Shown: positions 10,080-21,622, numbered from the stretch's first letter. The stretch: DNA of 64,000 bases from Tragulus kanchil (GCA_022376925.1 JAIOJX010000025.1:139893301-139957300); one strand, 5' to 3'. The notes: generated by a model not told the origin, from the letters alone. Made by a program: numbers and translations.

Positions 10080-10669
10080 ATCTTCCCAAGCAAAGTTACT
10101 TGTCTGAGGGTTTTTACAAGGTGTCTTGAGTTCTCATTTTCTCTGAGAACAGAGAGGGTTAAGTGAGTTTACAGGGACGCTTTCAAATTTCTGTGTCTTC
10201 TGGCCTTTTGCAACATCTGGTAGTTTTAGCTCTTACTGTTCTCTTTGCCACTTTTTTCTTGGCTATTCTTGTCCATTTGCCCCACATGTGGATGTTAATA
10301 ACATTATTTTCTTTTTGCATCTTTATGGTAATGTTGCACAGACAATAGAAGTAAGAAATGATGATTATACCACAAATAAAAGAGTTAAAGTGTGAAACAA
10401 AGATTACATAATTATACCCAAAACAATTCTGAAAACCAAGTGAAAGTAGTTAAGTAGTTTGATTTTATTTGTTATTACTGCTGTTCTAGAAATTTCTATA
10501 CTTAGAGCATTCATTTCTCAAAGGGAATCCTGTTGGGAATCATAAATGAATTGAAATGTGTTGGCCAAATTCATGAAAATCAGAGTAGTAAGTGGCTTCT
10601 GAGAAACCAGAGTGTAGTTCATCTTTGAAGGTGACCTATGGAGGAATAAGCAAGCCCTTCAGGCTGTTA

Positions 10670-11332
10670 CTGTTTCCTTAAATTCTCTGAAGTCTTACCA
10701 TGACAGAGAAAATACTTCTTAAAGTCATCATCCGAAAGTTGAGCAAGTACTAATGTCTTACCTCGTTTTTCTATCATTTCCCATGGACTGCCAAAGCTTT
10801 TTACATTTGGCCTTGGTGCAGTAAGTCTACTGAAGTGTAGTAATTTTGATCTCAGGTAAAAAATCATGGTTAGGCTTCTAGGGTTATTTTGCTTTCCAGT
10901 GATTCCCAAGGGCAACTTCAGATTTGCTTTGTTTCCTGCAAAATCACATTTAGGTGGTCATTTCCTTTACAGAACTATCTATAATTTATAATCTCATGTT
11001 TTGAATCAAATTTTATTTTCTGGTTATCTGTGATTTTCACTGCTTCTTTGTTGTTGAATCGTGTGTAATTTAGAGGAAATGTTTTTCTTCTTTTAGTCAG
11101 TGGAAGCTTGTTTACTTTTCTGTGATAGGTGGGATCTCTCAAAGCATCTTGGCCATCCAGAGTTGTCCAGGACCTGGTTTAGATAGTCAGACAAGATTCC
11201 TTTGGAATATCAAATCGCTAGAGGAGGTTTCTGGTCAGGGACTGGGTAAAATTTCTCACACTTTAATCAAGTTACAGTGTCTTAGGGTATGGCACGGGAA
11301 ACATGCAGAAGTAGCTAAAGCTCCCTTCTCTT
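10670..11332. other. Unique non-coding stretch
   Basis: Single-copy in this window and repeat-poor. Contains the weak minus-strand exon candidate at 10699-10935. Otherwise nothing identified. Confidence 0.5.
10699..10935 (-). other. Weak exon candidate, minus strand, 237 nt
   Basis: On the minus strand a TTTTGCAG acceptor-like site precedes 10935 and CATG/GTAAGA follows 10699. A second strong donor-like CGAG/GTAAGA lies inside at 10762. The frame between is open (237 nt, begins and ends in phase 1) and continues to a stop soon after. I do not recognise the peptide, which includes an SFGSPWEMIEKRGK segment. No polypyrimidine tract of good quality is visible. May be chance, or an exon of a gene or lncRNA I cannot name. 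Confidence 0.18.
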
Positions 11333-11487
11333 AGGAAGTGACAGCAATAAATCCTAAGGTGTATAGAAAATATTCCCATAGAATAGGCACATTCAGTGTA
11401 ACACAATTATAACACATTAGCATAACACTCCAGTTTATGAAACATTTTCTTGCAGAATCTCTGAGCTGTCTGACAAGCAATTCTGTT

Positions 11488-11625
11488 AGATACGTATGAT
11501 GGTTGTTAGCATGATAGTTCCATTAACTGGTGAGAAAATGGAGCCTTGGAAAGTGTAAGGAACTTTCCTAAGGTTAATAATTGGATGTAGGATTCAGGTC
11601 TTTTGAGTCCAAACTCAGATACTCT
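11488..11625 (-). mobile_element. MIR SINE, minus strand
   Basis: Reversed MIR core: TGGTGAGAAAATGGAGCC, then AGGAACTTTCCTAAGG and a TAGGATTCAGGTC-like end. Second copy at about 12615-12752. Confidence 0.7.
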
Positions 11626-11907
11626 GAAAAGTAAAGGACTATGCCTTCATATTTGTGACCACCTATCAGATAAGATTTCAAGGTCAGGTCACTGGTAAGC
11701 CCACTTGTCCCAAAACACCATCATCCCCTCCTCTTGGCAATGGTAGCTCTTATTCTATTTAACTTTTGGATGATGCTTATACTGTTTGTCACTGAGAATC
11801 TTTGGAGAATTTAAGGAGATAATAATGGCCTAAAAGGTCTTGCTTGTCCCCTCACTTTACAGTAACGTTCAAGTAAGTCCCACAGACACTCTAGGATACC
11901 ATTTCCC

Positions 11908-12150
11908 CCAGTTGCATGGACTGCCCTTCCTAGCTGTGTGATTGTGCACAAGTTACTTAATCCTGGTTGGCCCAAGTTTCACTTGTGAGTGGGGATAATA
12001 ACAATCCCTATTGCCCTGGGCTGTTAGGAGCATGATTTATTCAAAGCAGCTAAGATAGTGCCTGGTGCAGAGTAGCACTCAACAAATGTTTGATGTTATT
12101 ATTAATGTCTGCAAAGTGCTTGGTGCCTAGTCAGTGCTCAATAAAAGAGT
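11908..12150 (+). mobile_element. MIR SINE, plus strand
   Basis: TAGCTGTGTGATTGTGCACAAG, TTACTTAATCCTGG, GTGGGGATAATAACAATCCC, and a GTGCCTGGTGCAGAGTAGCAC end followed by CAACAAATGTTTG. A near full-length MIR order. Second copy at about 13035-13277. Confidence 0.85.
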
Positions 12151-12250
12151 TAAAAAATTAAGGAAAGAGGAAGAAAGGAATGCAACCTGTACTGAATGCC
12201 GTTTTCAGGGCAGGCCTTGATGACTAAAAAGAGCAGGAAAAGTAACTTCC

Positions 12251-12460
12251 TTGGGCTTCTCTGGTGGTCCAGTGGGTAAGGACACTGCCTTGCAGTGCAA
12301 GGGGTGTCGGTTAGATCCCTGGCCTGTGAAGATCCCATGTGCTGCGGAGTGACTGGACCGATGTGTCCAACTACTGAGCTGGAGCTCTGGAGCACAGGCG
12401 CCCAAATCCAGTGCTCTGCGACGAGAGAGGCTACTGCAATGTGAGGCCCACAGGGGCCAA
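12251..12460 (+). mobile_element. CHR-type SINE, truncated by junction E
   Basis: Head and body of the SINE following AAAAGTAACTTCC at 12238-12250. Its sequence departs from the family more than copy 2 does (for example GGTGTCGGTTAGATCCC in place of a B-box-like CGCCAGTCCGATCCC). Ends at the duplication junction without a tail. Confidence 0.9.
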
Positions 12461-13377
12461 GGAAGTGGCAGCAATAAATCCTAAGGTGTATAGAAAATAT
12501 TCCCATAGAATAGGCACATTCAGTGTAACACAATTATAACACATTAGCATAACACTCCAGTTTATGAAACATTTTCTTGCAGAATCTCTGAGCTGTCTGA
12601 CAAGCAATTCTGTTAGATACGTATGATGGTTGTTAGCATGATAGTTCCATTAACTGGTGAGAAAATGGAGCCTTGGAAAGTGTAAGGAACTTTCCTAAGG
12701 TTAATAATTGGATGTAGGATTCAGGTCTTTTGAGTCCAAACTCAGATACTCTGAAAAGTAAAGGACTATGCCTTCATATTTGTGACCACCTATCAGATAA
12801 GATTTCAAGGTCAGGTCACTGGTAAGCCCACTTGTCCCAAAACACCATCATCCCCTCCTCTTGGCAATGGTAGCTCTTATTCTATTTAACTTTTGGATGA
12901 TGCTTATACTGTTTGTCACTGAGAATCTTTGGAGAATTTAAGGAGATAATAATGGCCTAAAAGGTCTTGCTTGTCCCCTCACTTTACAGTAACGTTCAAG
13001 TAAGTCCCACAGACACTCTAGGATACCATTTCCCCCAGTTGCATGGACTGCCCTTCCTAGCTGTGTGATTGTGCACAAGTTACTTAATCCTGGTTGGCCC
13101 AAGTTTCACTTGTGAGTGGGGATAATAACAATCCCTATTGCCCTGGGCTGTTAGGAGCATGATTTATTCAAAGCAGCTAAGATAGTGCCTGGTGCAGAGT
13201 AGCACTCAACAAATGTTTGATGTTATTATTAATGTCTGCAAAGTGCTTGGTGCCTAGTCAGTGCTCAATAAAAGAGTTAAAAAATTAAGGAAAGAGGAAG
13301 AAAGGAATGCAACCTGTACTGAATGCCGTTTTCAGGGCAGGCCTTGATGACTAAAAAGAGCAGGAAAAGTAACTTCC

Positions 13378-13640
13378 TTGGGCTTCTCTCGTGGTCCAGT
13401 GGGTAAGGACACTGCCTTGCAGTGCAAGGGGCGCCAGTCCGATCCCTGGCCTGGGAAGATCCCATGTGCTGCGGAGTGACTGGACCGATGTGTCCAACTA
13501 CTGAGCCGGAGCTCTGGAACACATGCGCCCAGAGCCAGTGCTCTGCAGCGAGAGAGGCCACTGCGATGGGAGGCCCACAGAGGCCAAGGAACAAGGTTGA
13601 ATAAATCAAAGATCAATGGAAGTGGCCAAAAAAAAAAAAA
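13378..13640 (+). mobile_element. CHR-type SINE, plus strand, with TSD
   Basis: Complete copy flanked by AAAAGTAACTTCC (13365-13377) and AAGTAACTTCC (13641-13651). Tail GATCAATGGAAGTGGCC then A-run. Belongs to the form without the C-rich extension. Confidence 0.92.
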
Positions 13641-13651
13641 AAGTAACTTCC

Positions 13652-14545
13652 CTGCACAAACTTATAAACAGTAGTCACCACCACGTAGCTGAATACTGAA
13701 TTCCTTCTGCTCCCCTACTCTCTGCTAGAGTTTGTCACTAGATTCTAGCAAGAAAGTGAAAGAAAATTCCAGCAACCCCCTGGACTATGATTCACAGTGA
13801 TCATCAGAGCTGGTGCTAGTAATGACCTCTGTTTCTGCCTCCCTGAGTGTGGTTTGAACCGGGAAACTCAGCCTTTTACCTGCACGTTTTTCAGTTCTCT
13901 GGGCCCTTGCTATAATGAATGGACTCAGCAGCACTTTCCTCAACAAAAATGACAGCAGGGCTTTTAGGAAGAATGTTCAGAAGCACTTTCCTAAGAATGT
14001 TAAGCCAGGCATGTAAGTAGTAAATGTGAATTAAGTCATCACATTCTGGCTAATCTCTAAAGAGAATTTGAGGAGCTAAGAAAAATAAAAGAAAGGATTA
14101 AAGTATTTGCATGCAGTTGGACTAAATGCAAAGTTTGTCTGTAGGGCAAATGTTTTTATTATTTCCTAGCAGGTCTGCAAACAAGCTGTTGTGCTCCTGG
14201 CTAAGAAGATTAAGCGGCTAGCTGCCTGGAACTTCAGAACAGGAGGTTCTAACTAGTCTTTGAAGAGGAAAGGCTCTTAGTAAGGATATAGGAAACCATA
14301 AGGTATAGCAGCTCTAAGGCTTACATTGTCACATTGGGTTCTGCCGTGAGAATTAAAGGGCTAGAAATGACTTGCTTTTCTTCAAAAGAATGGTTTTTAG
14401 AAAACCAGAGAGTAATTACCTCTCTGGCAGTCTACTCCAGAGAGATGAAAGAAGCCAGAAATAGGTGACAAAAAAGTCATGCTAGGTCCACCTCCTTGAA
14501 GACACCAAGTACCCCATCCCATCCCCATGTGATATATCTTTTCTT
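13652..14545. other. Unique non-coding stretch
   Basis: No named repeat and no gene. Repeat-poor and AT-rich. The part from about 13990 is the left portion of pair F and recurs from 15070. Confidence 0.5.
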
Positions 14546-14548
14546 TTT

Positions 14549-15069
14549 CTTCTTCCTTTTTTTTTTTTTTTTTAATAAATCTTTACACTCTGTTTTTTAG
14601 TTTCCACATATAAGGGATTTCATATAGTACGTGTGTTTCTCTGACTTATCTTTCTTTTCTTTCTTTCTTTTTTTTTTTTTTTTTTAAAGGTTTCTGACTT
14701 ATCTTGATTCGCATAGTCTGCCCTAGGTCTATCCATGTTGTTGCAAATGGAAGGATATCCCCCTGTCTCATGGAGGAACCATATTTCATTGTGTATATAA
14801 ACCAATCTTTTTTATCCATTTATCCTTTGATGGGCTTTTTGATTGTGTCCATATCTTAACTATTGTGAATGATGCTGATAAACATGGGAGTGTATATACC
14901 TCAATGAAATTCTGTGTTTGTTTCCTTTGGGTATGTACCCAGAAGTGGAATTGCTAAATTTAGATCATCAATTAGACCTAGTTTCAGTTTTCTGAGGAAC
15001 TTCATTATACATTCATTGCGTAGTGGTTTGAGGTTGGAGCAATTTATGTTCTCACCAACAATATATAAA
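14549..15069 (-). mobile_element. L1 LINE 3' end, minus strand, first copy
   Basis: A poly-T at 14557-14573 is the reversed L1 tail. Then come TTTAGTTTCCACATATAAGG, GTCTATCCATGTTGTTGC, TTTATCCATTTATCCTTTG, CTATTGTGAATGATGCTG and GTACCCAGAAGTGGAATTGC, the standard reversed L1 3' UTR and ORF2-end order of an old (L1M-type) copy. Cut by the junction at 15069. Confidence 0.88.
14641..14705. repeat. Poly-T insertion with flanking repeat inside L1
   Basis: CTGACTTATCTT occurs at 14641-14652 and again at 14694-14705, enclosing a pyrimidine tract with a run of 18 Ts. This looks like a minimal reverse-transcribed poly(A) insertion with its target-site duplication, or a replication-slippage product. 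Copied at about 15734-15798 by pair F. Confidence 0.6.
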
Positions 15070-15641
15070 GAATGTTAAGCCCCTGTAAATGTGACATTAA
15101 GTAAGTTAGTTAAATGTGAATTAATTTTTCATCACATTCTGGCTAATCTCTAAAGAGAATTTGAGGAGCTAAGAAAAATAAAAGAAAGGATTAAAGTATT
15201 TGCATGCAGTTGGACTAAATGCAAAGTTTGTCTGTAGGGCAAATGTTTTTATTATTTCCTAGCAGGTCTGCAAACAAGCTGTTGTGCTCCTGGCTAAGAA
15301 GATTAAGCGGCTAGCTGCCTGGAACTTCAGAACAGGAGGTTCTAACTAGTCTTTGAAGAGGAAAGGCTCTTAGTAAGGATATAGGAAACCATAAGGTATA
15401 GCAGCTCTAAGGCTTACATTGTCACATTGGGTTCTGCCGTGAGAATTAAAGGGCTAGAAATGACTTGCTTTTCTTCAAAAGAATGGTTTTTAGAAAACCA
15501 GAGAGTAATTACCTCTCTGGCAGTCTACTCCAGAGAGATGAAAGAAGCCAGAAATAGGTGACAAAAAAGTCATGCTAGGTCCACCTCCTTGAAGACACCA
15601 AGTACCCCATCCCATCCCCATGTGATATATCTTTTCTTTTT

Positions 15642-16810
15642 CTTCTTCCTTTTTTTTTTTTTTTTTAATAAATCTTTACACTCTGTTTTTTAGTTTCCAC
15701 ATATAAGGGATTTCATATAGTACGTGTGTTTCTCTGACTTATCTTTCTTTTCTTTCTTTCTTTTTTTTTTTTTTTTTTAAAGGTTTCTGACTTATCTTGA
15801 TTCGCATAGTCTGCCCTAGGTCTATCCATGTTGTTGCAAATGGAAGGATATCCCCCTGTCTCATGGAGGAACCATATTTCATTGTGTATATAAACCAATC
15901 TTTTTTATCCATTTATCCTTTGATGGGCTTTTTGATTGTGTCCATATCTTAACTATTGTGAATGATGCTGATAAACATGGGAGTGTATATACCTCAATGA
16001 AATTCTGTGTTTGTTTCCTTTGGGTATGTACCCAGAAGTGGAATTGCTAAATTTAGATCATCAATTAGACCTAGTTTCAGTTTTCTGAGGAACTTCATTA
16101 TACATTCATTGCGTAGTGGTTTGAGGTTGGAGCAATTTATGTTCTCACCAACAATATATAAAGACTACTTTTTCACCACATCTTCATCTACACCTGTCTC
16201 TTGTTTCCTTGACAGTGGTCATTCTAACAAGTACAAAGTGATATCCCTTTGTGGCTTTGATTTGCATTTTCCTGGCAATTAGTGATGTTGATTATTTTTT
16301 CATATGAAAAGTTATCACAATGTATCTTTTCATATTTTGATGTCCTCTTTGGAAAAATGGCTCTTTACTTATATAATCCTTCTGCCTATTTTAAATCAAA
16401 TCATTATTTTTATTAAGTTGACTGAGTTCTTTATATATTTTGGATGTTAGCCCTTTATTTGACATATAGTTTGTAAAAATTTTCTCCAGTTAAATAGGTT
16501 ATTTTTTAAATTTTGTTCATTGTCTCTTTTGCAATTTAGAAGGTGAGTTTGATAAAATTCCATTTGTTGATTTTTGGTTTTGTTTTTTTTACTTTTGGCA
16601 TCATGTTCAAATAATCTCCAAGATCAGTATCAGTGAGTCTCTCCCCTGTTTTTTTCTTCTAGGAGTTTTATGTTATCACATCTTATATTTAAGTCTTTAA
16701 TCCATTCAAGTTTGTTATACCAGAGGTATGACATAGAGGTCTAATTTTGCTGTTCTGCATATGTTTCTCCAGTTTTCCCAGCACCATTTATTGAAGAGAT
16801 GATACTTCTA
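15642..16810 (-). mobile_element. L1 LINE 3' end, minus strand, longest copy
   Basis: The same L1 as 14549-15069, reading further without a break: CTCACCAACAATATATAAAG, TGGCTTTGATTTGCATTTTC, AATGGCTCTTTACTTATATAATCC, ATTTTGGATGTTAGCCC, TCCATTCAAGTTTGTTATACC, and a CCCAGCACCATTTATTGAAG end. No intact frame. It shows what the true uninterrupted element looks like. Confidence 0.9.
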
Positions 16811-16821
16811 CAAAGGTGGTG

Positions 16822-16950
16822 ACAACCACCACTGCTACTGCTACTTATTGCTGTTAACTGTAACTGCAACAACAGCTAATACTGCTGCAATCGCTGCACT
16901 ATTGAGACCATGACAATTCCTACTGCTACTGCTTTTGCTGCTACTAGAAA
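16822..16950. repeat. Degenerate CTG/CTA trinucleotide tract
   Basis: About 130 bases rich in CTGCT, CTACT and CAACA triplets (for example CCACCACTGCTACTGCTACT), much interrupted. Second copy at about 18067-18195. No coding frame is implied. Confidence 0.7.
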
Positions 16951-17222
16951 TAAACACTTACCCATTGTCACATAAAGCTCAGTGATAAAAATAATCTTGA
17001 ATCAGATCTGAGACTTTTATTAATGATATATCAATAATTTCTTTTACTTTTCTATTGAATTAGCCCTAATGACAGGTGAAAGTGAATAGAAGGGTTGGGC
17101 ATTGCCCAAAACAATCCTACAGGAGACTAGAACTATCTACAAGTTTTTTCCTTAAAAATCCTTCAAATAGTGGGTTTTTATGTCAAAATTTTTTTTAATA
17201 TAAGAACTTTCCCCTAATAGAT

Positions 17223-18055
17223 TGGGAGTGTATATACCTCAATGAAATTCTGTGTTTGTTTCCTTTGGGTATGTACCCAGAAGTGGAATTGCTAAATTTA
17301 GATCATCAATTAGACCTAGTTTCAGTTTTCTGAGGAACTTCATTATACATTCATTGCGTAGTGGTTTGAGGTTGGAGCAATTTATGTTCTCACCAACAAT
17401 ATATAAAGACTACTTTTTCACCACATCTTCATCTACACCTGTCTCTTGTTTCCTTGACAGTGGTCATTCTAACAAGTACAAAGTGATATCCCTTTGTGGC
17501 TTTGATTTGCATTTTCCTGGCAATTAGTGATGTTGATTATTTTTTCATATGAAAAGTTATCACAATGTATCTTTTCATATTTTGATGTCCTCTTTGGAAA
17601 AATGGCTCTTTACTTATATAATCCTTCTGCCTATTTTAAATCAAATCATTATTTTTATTAAGTTGACTGAGTTCTTTATATATTTTGGATGTTAGCCCTT
17701 TATTTGACATATAGTTTGTAAAAATTTTCTCCAGTTAAATAGGTTATTTTTTAAATTTTGTTCATTGTCTCTTTTGCAATTTAGAAGGTGAGTTTGATAA
17801 AATTCCATTTGTTGATTTTTGGTTTTGTTTTTTGTACTTTTGGCATCATGTTCAAATAATCTCCAAGATCAGTATCAGTGAGTCTCTCCCCTGTTTTTTT
17901 CTTCTAGGAGTTTTATGTTATCACATCTTATATTTAAGTCTTTAATCCATTCAAGTTTGTTATACCAGAGGTATGACATAGAGGTCTAATTTTGCTGTTC
18001 TGCATATGTTTCTCCAGTTTTCCCAGCACCATTTATTGAAGAGATGATACTTCTA
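17223..18055 (-). mobile_element. L1 LINE fragment, minus strand, duplicate copy
   Basis: Second copy of 15978-16810. Starts in mid element at the junction with no poly-T tail or target-site duplication. Confidence 0.9.
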
Positions 18056-18639
18056 CAAAGGTGGTGACAACCACCACTGCTACTGCTACTTATTGCTGTT
18101 AACTGTAACTGCAACAACAGCTAATACTGCTGCAATCGCTGCACTATTGAGACCATGACAATTCCTACTGCTACTGCTTTTGCTGCTACTAGAAATAAAC
18201 ACTTACCCATTGTCACATAAAGCTCAGTGATAAAAATAATCTTGAATCAGATCTGAGACTTTTATTAATGATATATCAATAATTTCTTTTACTTTTCTAT
18301 TGAATTAGCCCTAATGACAGGTGAAAGTGAATAGAAGGGTTGGGCATTGCCCAAAACAATCCTACAGGAGACTAGAACTATCTACAAGTTTTTTTTCCTT
18401 AAAAAAAATCCCTTCAAATAGTGGGTTTTTTTATGTCATAATGTATATATGTTGGTTTTAATATAGTAAGAACTTTCCCCCTAATAGATTTTGAGTAAAA
18501 TTGGTAGGATGCAAGCTGTGGCAAGTAACCTAGTGACTGTATTTTCCTAGTATACCTACGAGTGTGAATTTGTGCACACTAGGCTGACAGACTTTGATCC
18601 ATGATGGCAAATAATTGATTGGCTGCCTTATATAGAGGG

Positions 18640-18955
18640 GTATAAGTAAATGCCAGCTCAATCTTGGGTTCTTCGTTCAAATGCCATCTCTTCAACAGAG
18701 AAATTTCCTTGCTTCCCCTTAACTCCACAACTAGGTCAGTCCATCTTCTATATTCCTGCTTCCCAGAAACCAATCCTTCTGAAAGATTACTAATCCTTAG
18801 TAGCTCTTAAGACTTTTGCAGTTTTACAAAAAGTGTGTTACCTGACAGCAAAGATCATGTCTAGTTTTTTCTCCACCATTAAATTCCTGGATTTAATACA
18901 GTGCTTGATGCATAGTAGGGGCCTGAAGCTGTCGAATGAATAAAGGAATATGTGA
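18640..18955 (+). mobile_element. L2 LINE 3' end, plus strand
   Basis: TTCAAATGCCATCTCTTCAAC, CAACTAGGTCAGTCCATC, CTTGATGCATAGTAGGGGCC and TCGAATGAATAAAGGAAT follow the order of the L2 3' end. Diverged and non-coding. Confidence 0.8.
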
Positions 18956-19302
18956 GCTTCCTGAAGAGTCAGCTCTCCTTTGCTCAGCTGGGTAAGGATG
19001 TGAGCAGAATCTCTGGGCTTGGCAGTTTACCTCTATCCAGAGCCAGTTCAGTTGGTACCTCGTTCATTAGTCTCCTTTAGAGCATGAAGTTGTTCTCAAA
19101 TGTGATGTAACCATACAAAGGAAACAGGTATTTAAGTTAGAAAACGTTAAAACTATAGTCATTTGGACAGGCGCCCATCTGGACACCCTGCACTGGCTAA
19201 TGATAGCTTTTTGGTGCAAGATAGCACAGTCCCAGGGTTCAGCAGCACATAGCACCTTGCTCAGATGATATGAGATGTGTTGGGATGTGGTTAGGGAGAG
19301 GG
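18956..19302. other. Unique non-coding stretch
   Basis: No named repeat or gene seen. A frame open on the minus strand across 19067-19459 runs into pair H, but it is not preserved in the second copy. Confidence 0.5.
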
Positions 19303-21622
19303 CATTGGTGCCTGTCCATCTTCTAAAGCCAACTTCTTCACCCTTGCAACTTTCTTTCCTAACCGGGTGCTCTTTGGGAATGACCTGTGTACCCTCTTTG
19401 GCCAGTTGTTTTTGTAGAAACTGCAGGGAAAGAAGAATCCTCTGAAGGTTTCTCTCCATTTCTTTGGCCCCAAAGTATTTTTGTCAGCCCAGCATGGGCT
19501 GTTTAAATAACACTGTGAAATTTTCACTTATCTAGCACTAGGTGGGGAATAGCAGTGTTCCACATAAGTGGATTTTTTAGGTAACTGGAACTTATCCTGC
19601 TAAACTGCAAACTTAAAAAAATGACCTTTTCTGTAAAGCCTTCTAAAATATATAATACCCATCCCTTCTTGCCTTTTAAATCGGAGTACACTGAATATAT
19701 TTTACTTTTATTTTGATGGCTCATGGTCAGAAGTTTGAACATGGAATTACAGGATTTTAGAGCATGGTGGGCCTTGAGGAAGACCATCTGATTCAGCTTC
19801 CTCACAACAGACAAGAAGATATTGGGGCCCAGAGAGCTGGTGTGACTTTTTGAAGACTGTACAGCAGGGCAAGTAGAGACCTAGATGAAAATTCAGCCCT
19901 CAGTTTTCAACTGAGTGCCCTTCCCATTGTCTTAGATTAGAGATTCTTTGTGTCCGCAGGGTTTTTCATCTCTTCAATAAGTAGCTCTAAAGTACTGTTT
20001 CTATTATGTTGTTATTATTGATTTTCCCATTCCCCCTCTTTACTCCCATATCCTCTCTAGTTGAAAAAGTCAGATTTACTTTCTTGCCTTCATGATGGAT
20101 TTACCTCTGTCCTATCATCTTATTTGGGTGGGTGGTTATAATGAAGGGAATGGACTTAAATTTTTTAGAAACTTTACAGAAAATAGAGTGGAAACTATAG
20201 AGTGTGCCCATGTACCCCTGAAATAGAGATATGTTTACACTTTCTTCTAGTTCCCATAACTTAGTACAGTATGTTGTGTAGGCACTTAATCAAACAGTTG
20301 TTAATTGGTGGATTCTATCATCTTGTGGGCTGGTGAACAAATAGTGAAGGTTGTTTGAAATGTGTTTTAAAGGAGAGTACACTCTACTTGTAATGAGGTT
20401 CTGAGGAGGATCTGAGAGTCAGAAAGTATATCAGCTTTGTGATATCAGTTTGGTAGAATGCTCCTTCTGATTTTCATTGGTGCCTGTCCATCTTCTAAAG
20501 CCAACTTCTTCACCCTTGCAACTTTCTTTCCTAACCGGGTGCTCTTTGGGAATGACCTGTGTACCCTCTTTGGCCAGTTGTTTTGTAGAAACTGCAGGAA
20601 AGAAGAATCCTCTGAAGGTTTCTCCATTTCTTTGGCCCCAAAGTATTTTTGTCAGCCCAGCATGGGCTGTTTAAATAACACTGTGAAATTTTCACTTATC
20701 TAGCACTAGGTGGGGAATAGCAGTGTTCCACATAAGTGGATTTTTTAGGTAACTGGAACTTATCCTGCTAAACTGCAAACTTAAAAAAATGACCTTTTCT
20801 GTAAAGCCTTCTAAAATATATAATACCCATCCCTTCTTGCCTTTTAAATCGGAGTACACTGAATATATTTTACTTTTATTTTGATGGCTCATGGTCAGAA
20901 GTTTGAACATGGAATTACAGGATTTTAGAGCATGGTGGGCCTTGAGGAAGACCATCTGATTCAGCTTCCTCACAACAGACAAGAAGATATTGGGGCCCAG
21001 AGAGCTGGTGTGACTTTTTGAAGACTGTACAGCAGGGCAAGTAGAGACCTAGATGAAAATTCAGCCCTCAGTTTTCAACTGAGTGCCCTTCCCATTGTCT
21101 TAGATTAGAGATTCTTTGTGTCCGCAGGGTTTTTCATCTCTTCAATAAGTAGCTCTAAAGTACTGTTTCTATTATGTTGTTATTATTGATTTTCCCATTC
21201 CCCCTCTTTACTCCCATATCCTCTCTAGTTGAAAAAGTCAGATTTACTTTCTTGCCTTCATGATGGATTTACCTCTGTCCTATCATCTTATTTGGGTGGG
21301 TGGTTATAATGAAGGGAATGGACTTAAATTTTTTAGAAACTTTACAGAAAATAGAGTGGAAACTATAGAGTGTGCCCATGTACCCCTGAAATAGAGATAT
21401 GTTTACACTTTCTTCTAGTTCCCATAACTTAGTACAGTATGTTGTGTAGGCACTTAATCAAACAGTTGTTAATTGGTGGATTCTATCATCTTGTGGGCTG
21501 GTGAACAAATAGTGAAGGTTGTTTGAAATGTGTTTTAAAGGAGAGTACACTCTACTTGTAATGAGGTTCTGAGGGAGGATCTGAGAGTCAGAAAGTATAT
21601 CAGCTTTGTGATATCAGTTTGG
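19303..21622. repeat. Tandem duplication pair H (19303-20453 / 20475-21622)
   Basis: Direct repeat with offset 1172 falling to 1168. A 21-base filler (20454-20474) sits at the join. Indels: GTTTTTGTAG against GTTTTGTAG, GCAGGGAAAG against GCAGGAAAG, TTTCTCTCC against TTTCTCC, and GAGGAGG against GAGGGAGG. They change every overlapping open frame. Confidence 0.95.
19735..19930. mobile_element. MIR- or CR1/L3-like old repeat
   Basis: ATTACAGGATTTTAGAGC, GGGCCTTGAGGAAGACC, TTGGGGCCCAGAGAGCTG, then a reversed MIR-like acidic part. Matches the general order of an old mammalian repeat with a GGAAGGGACCTTAGAG start, but I cannot fix the family. Second copy at about 20903-21098. Confidence 0.5.

Larger units (their letters stand above)
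8511..10669. repeat. Tandem duplication pair D (8511-9585 / 9595-10669)
   Basis: Direct repeat with offset 1084 and a 9-base filler (AATAGGGGT) at the join. Each copy carries the BovB 3' part and about 590 bases of unique flank. One difference: AGGGGAAACC near 8933 against AGGGAAGCC near 10016. The second is nearer the BovB consensus. Confidence 0.96.
11333..13588. repeat. Tandem duplication pair E (11333-12460 / 12460-13588)
   Basis: Direct repeat with offset 1127. Both copies hold two MIRs and the head of a SINE. The copies look identical for about 900 bases but differ at about 18 positions in the roughly 210 bases of shared SINE (counted by eye). The break lies inside the SINE. Confidence 0.95.
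13990..16162. repeat. Tandem duplication pair F (13990-15069 / 15070-16162)
   Basis: Direct repeat with offset 1093. The first 60 bases of copy 2 (15070-15130) are garbled relative to copy 1, with insertions and losses, then the match is near perfect. Contains unique DNA and an L1 3' end. Chained to pair G, so 14885-15069 exists three times. Confidence 0.95.
15978..18489. repeat. Tandem duplication pair G (15978-17222 / 17223-18489)
   Basis: Direct repeat with offset 1245, the longest in the set. The last 80 bases of copy 1 (about 17140-17220) are compressed relative to copy 2, with shorter T and A runs and a missing ATGTATATATGTTGG segment. Errors pile up at the join. Confidence 0.95.

Noticed and set aside
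19067..19459. 130-codon minus-strand frame
   Set aside because: Not preserved in the second copy of pair H because of single-base indels, with no recognised domain.
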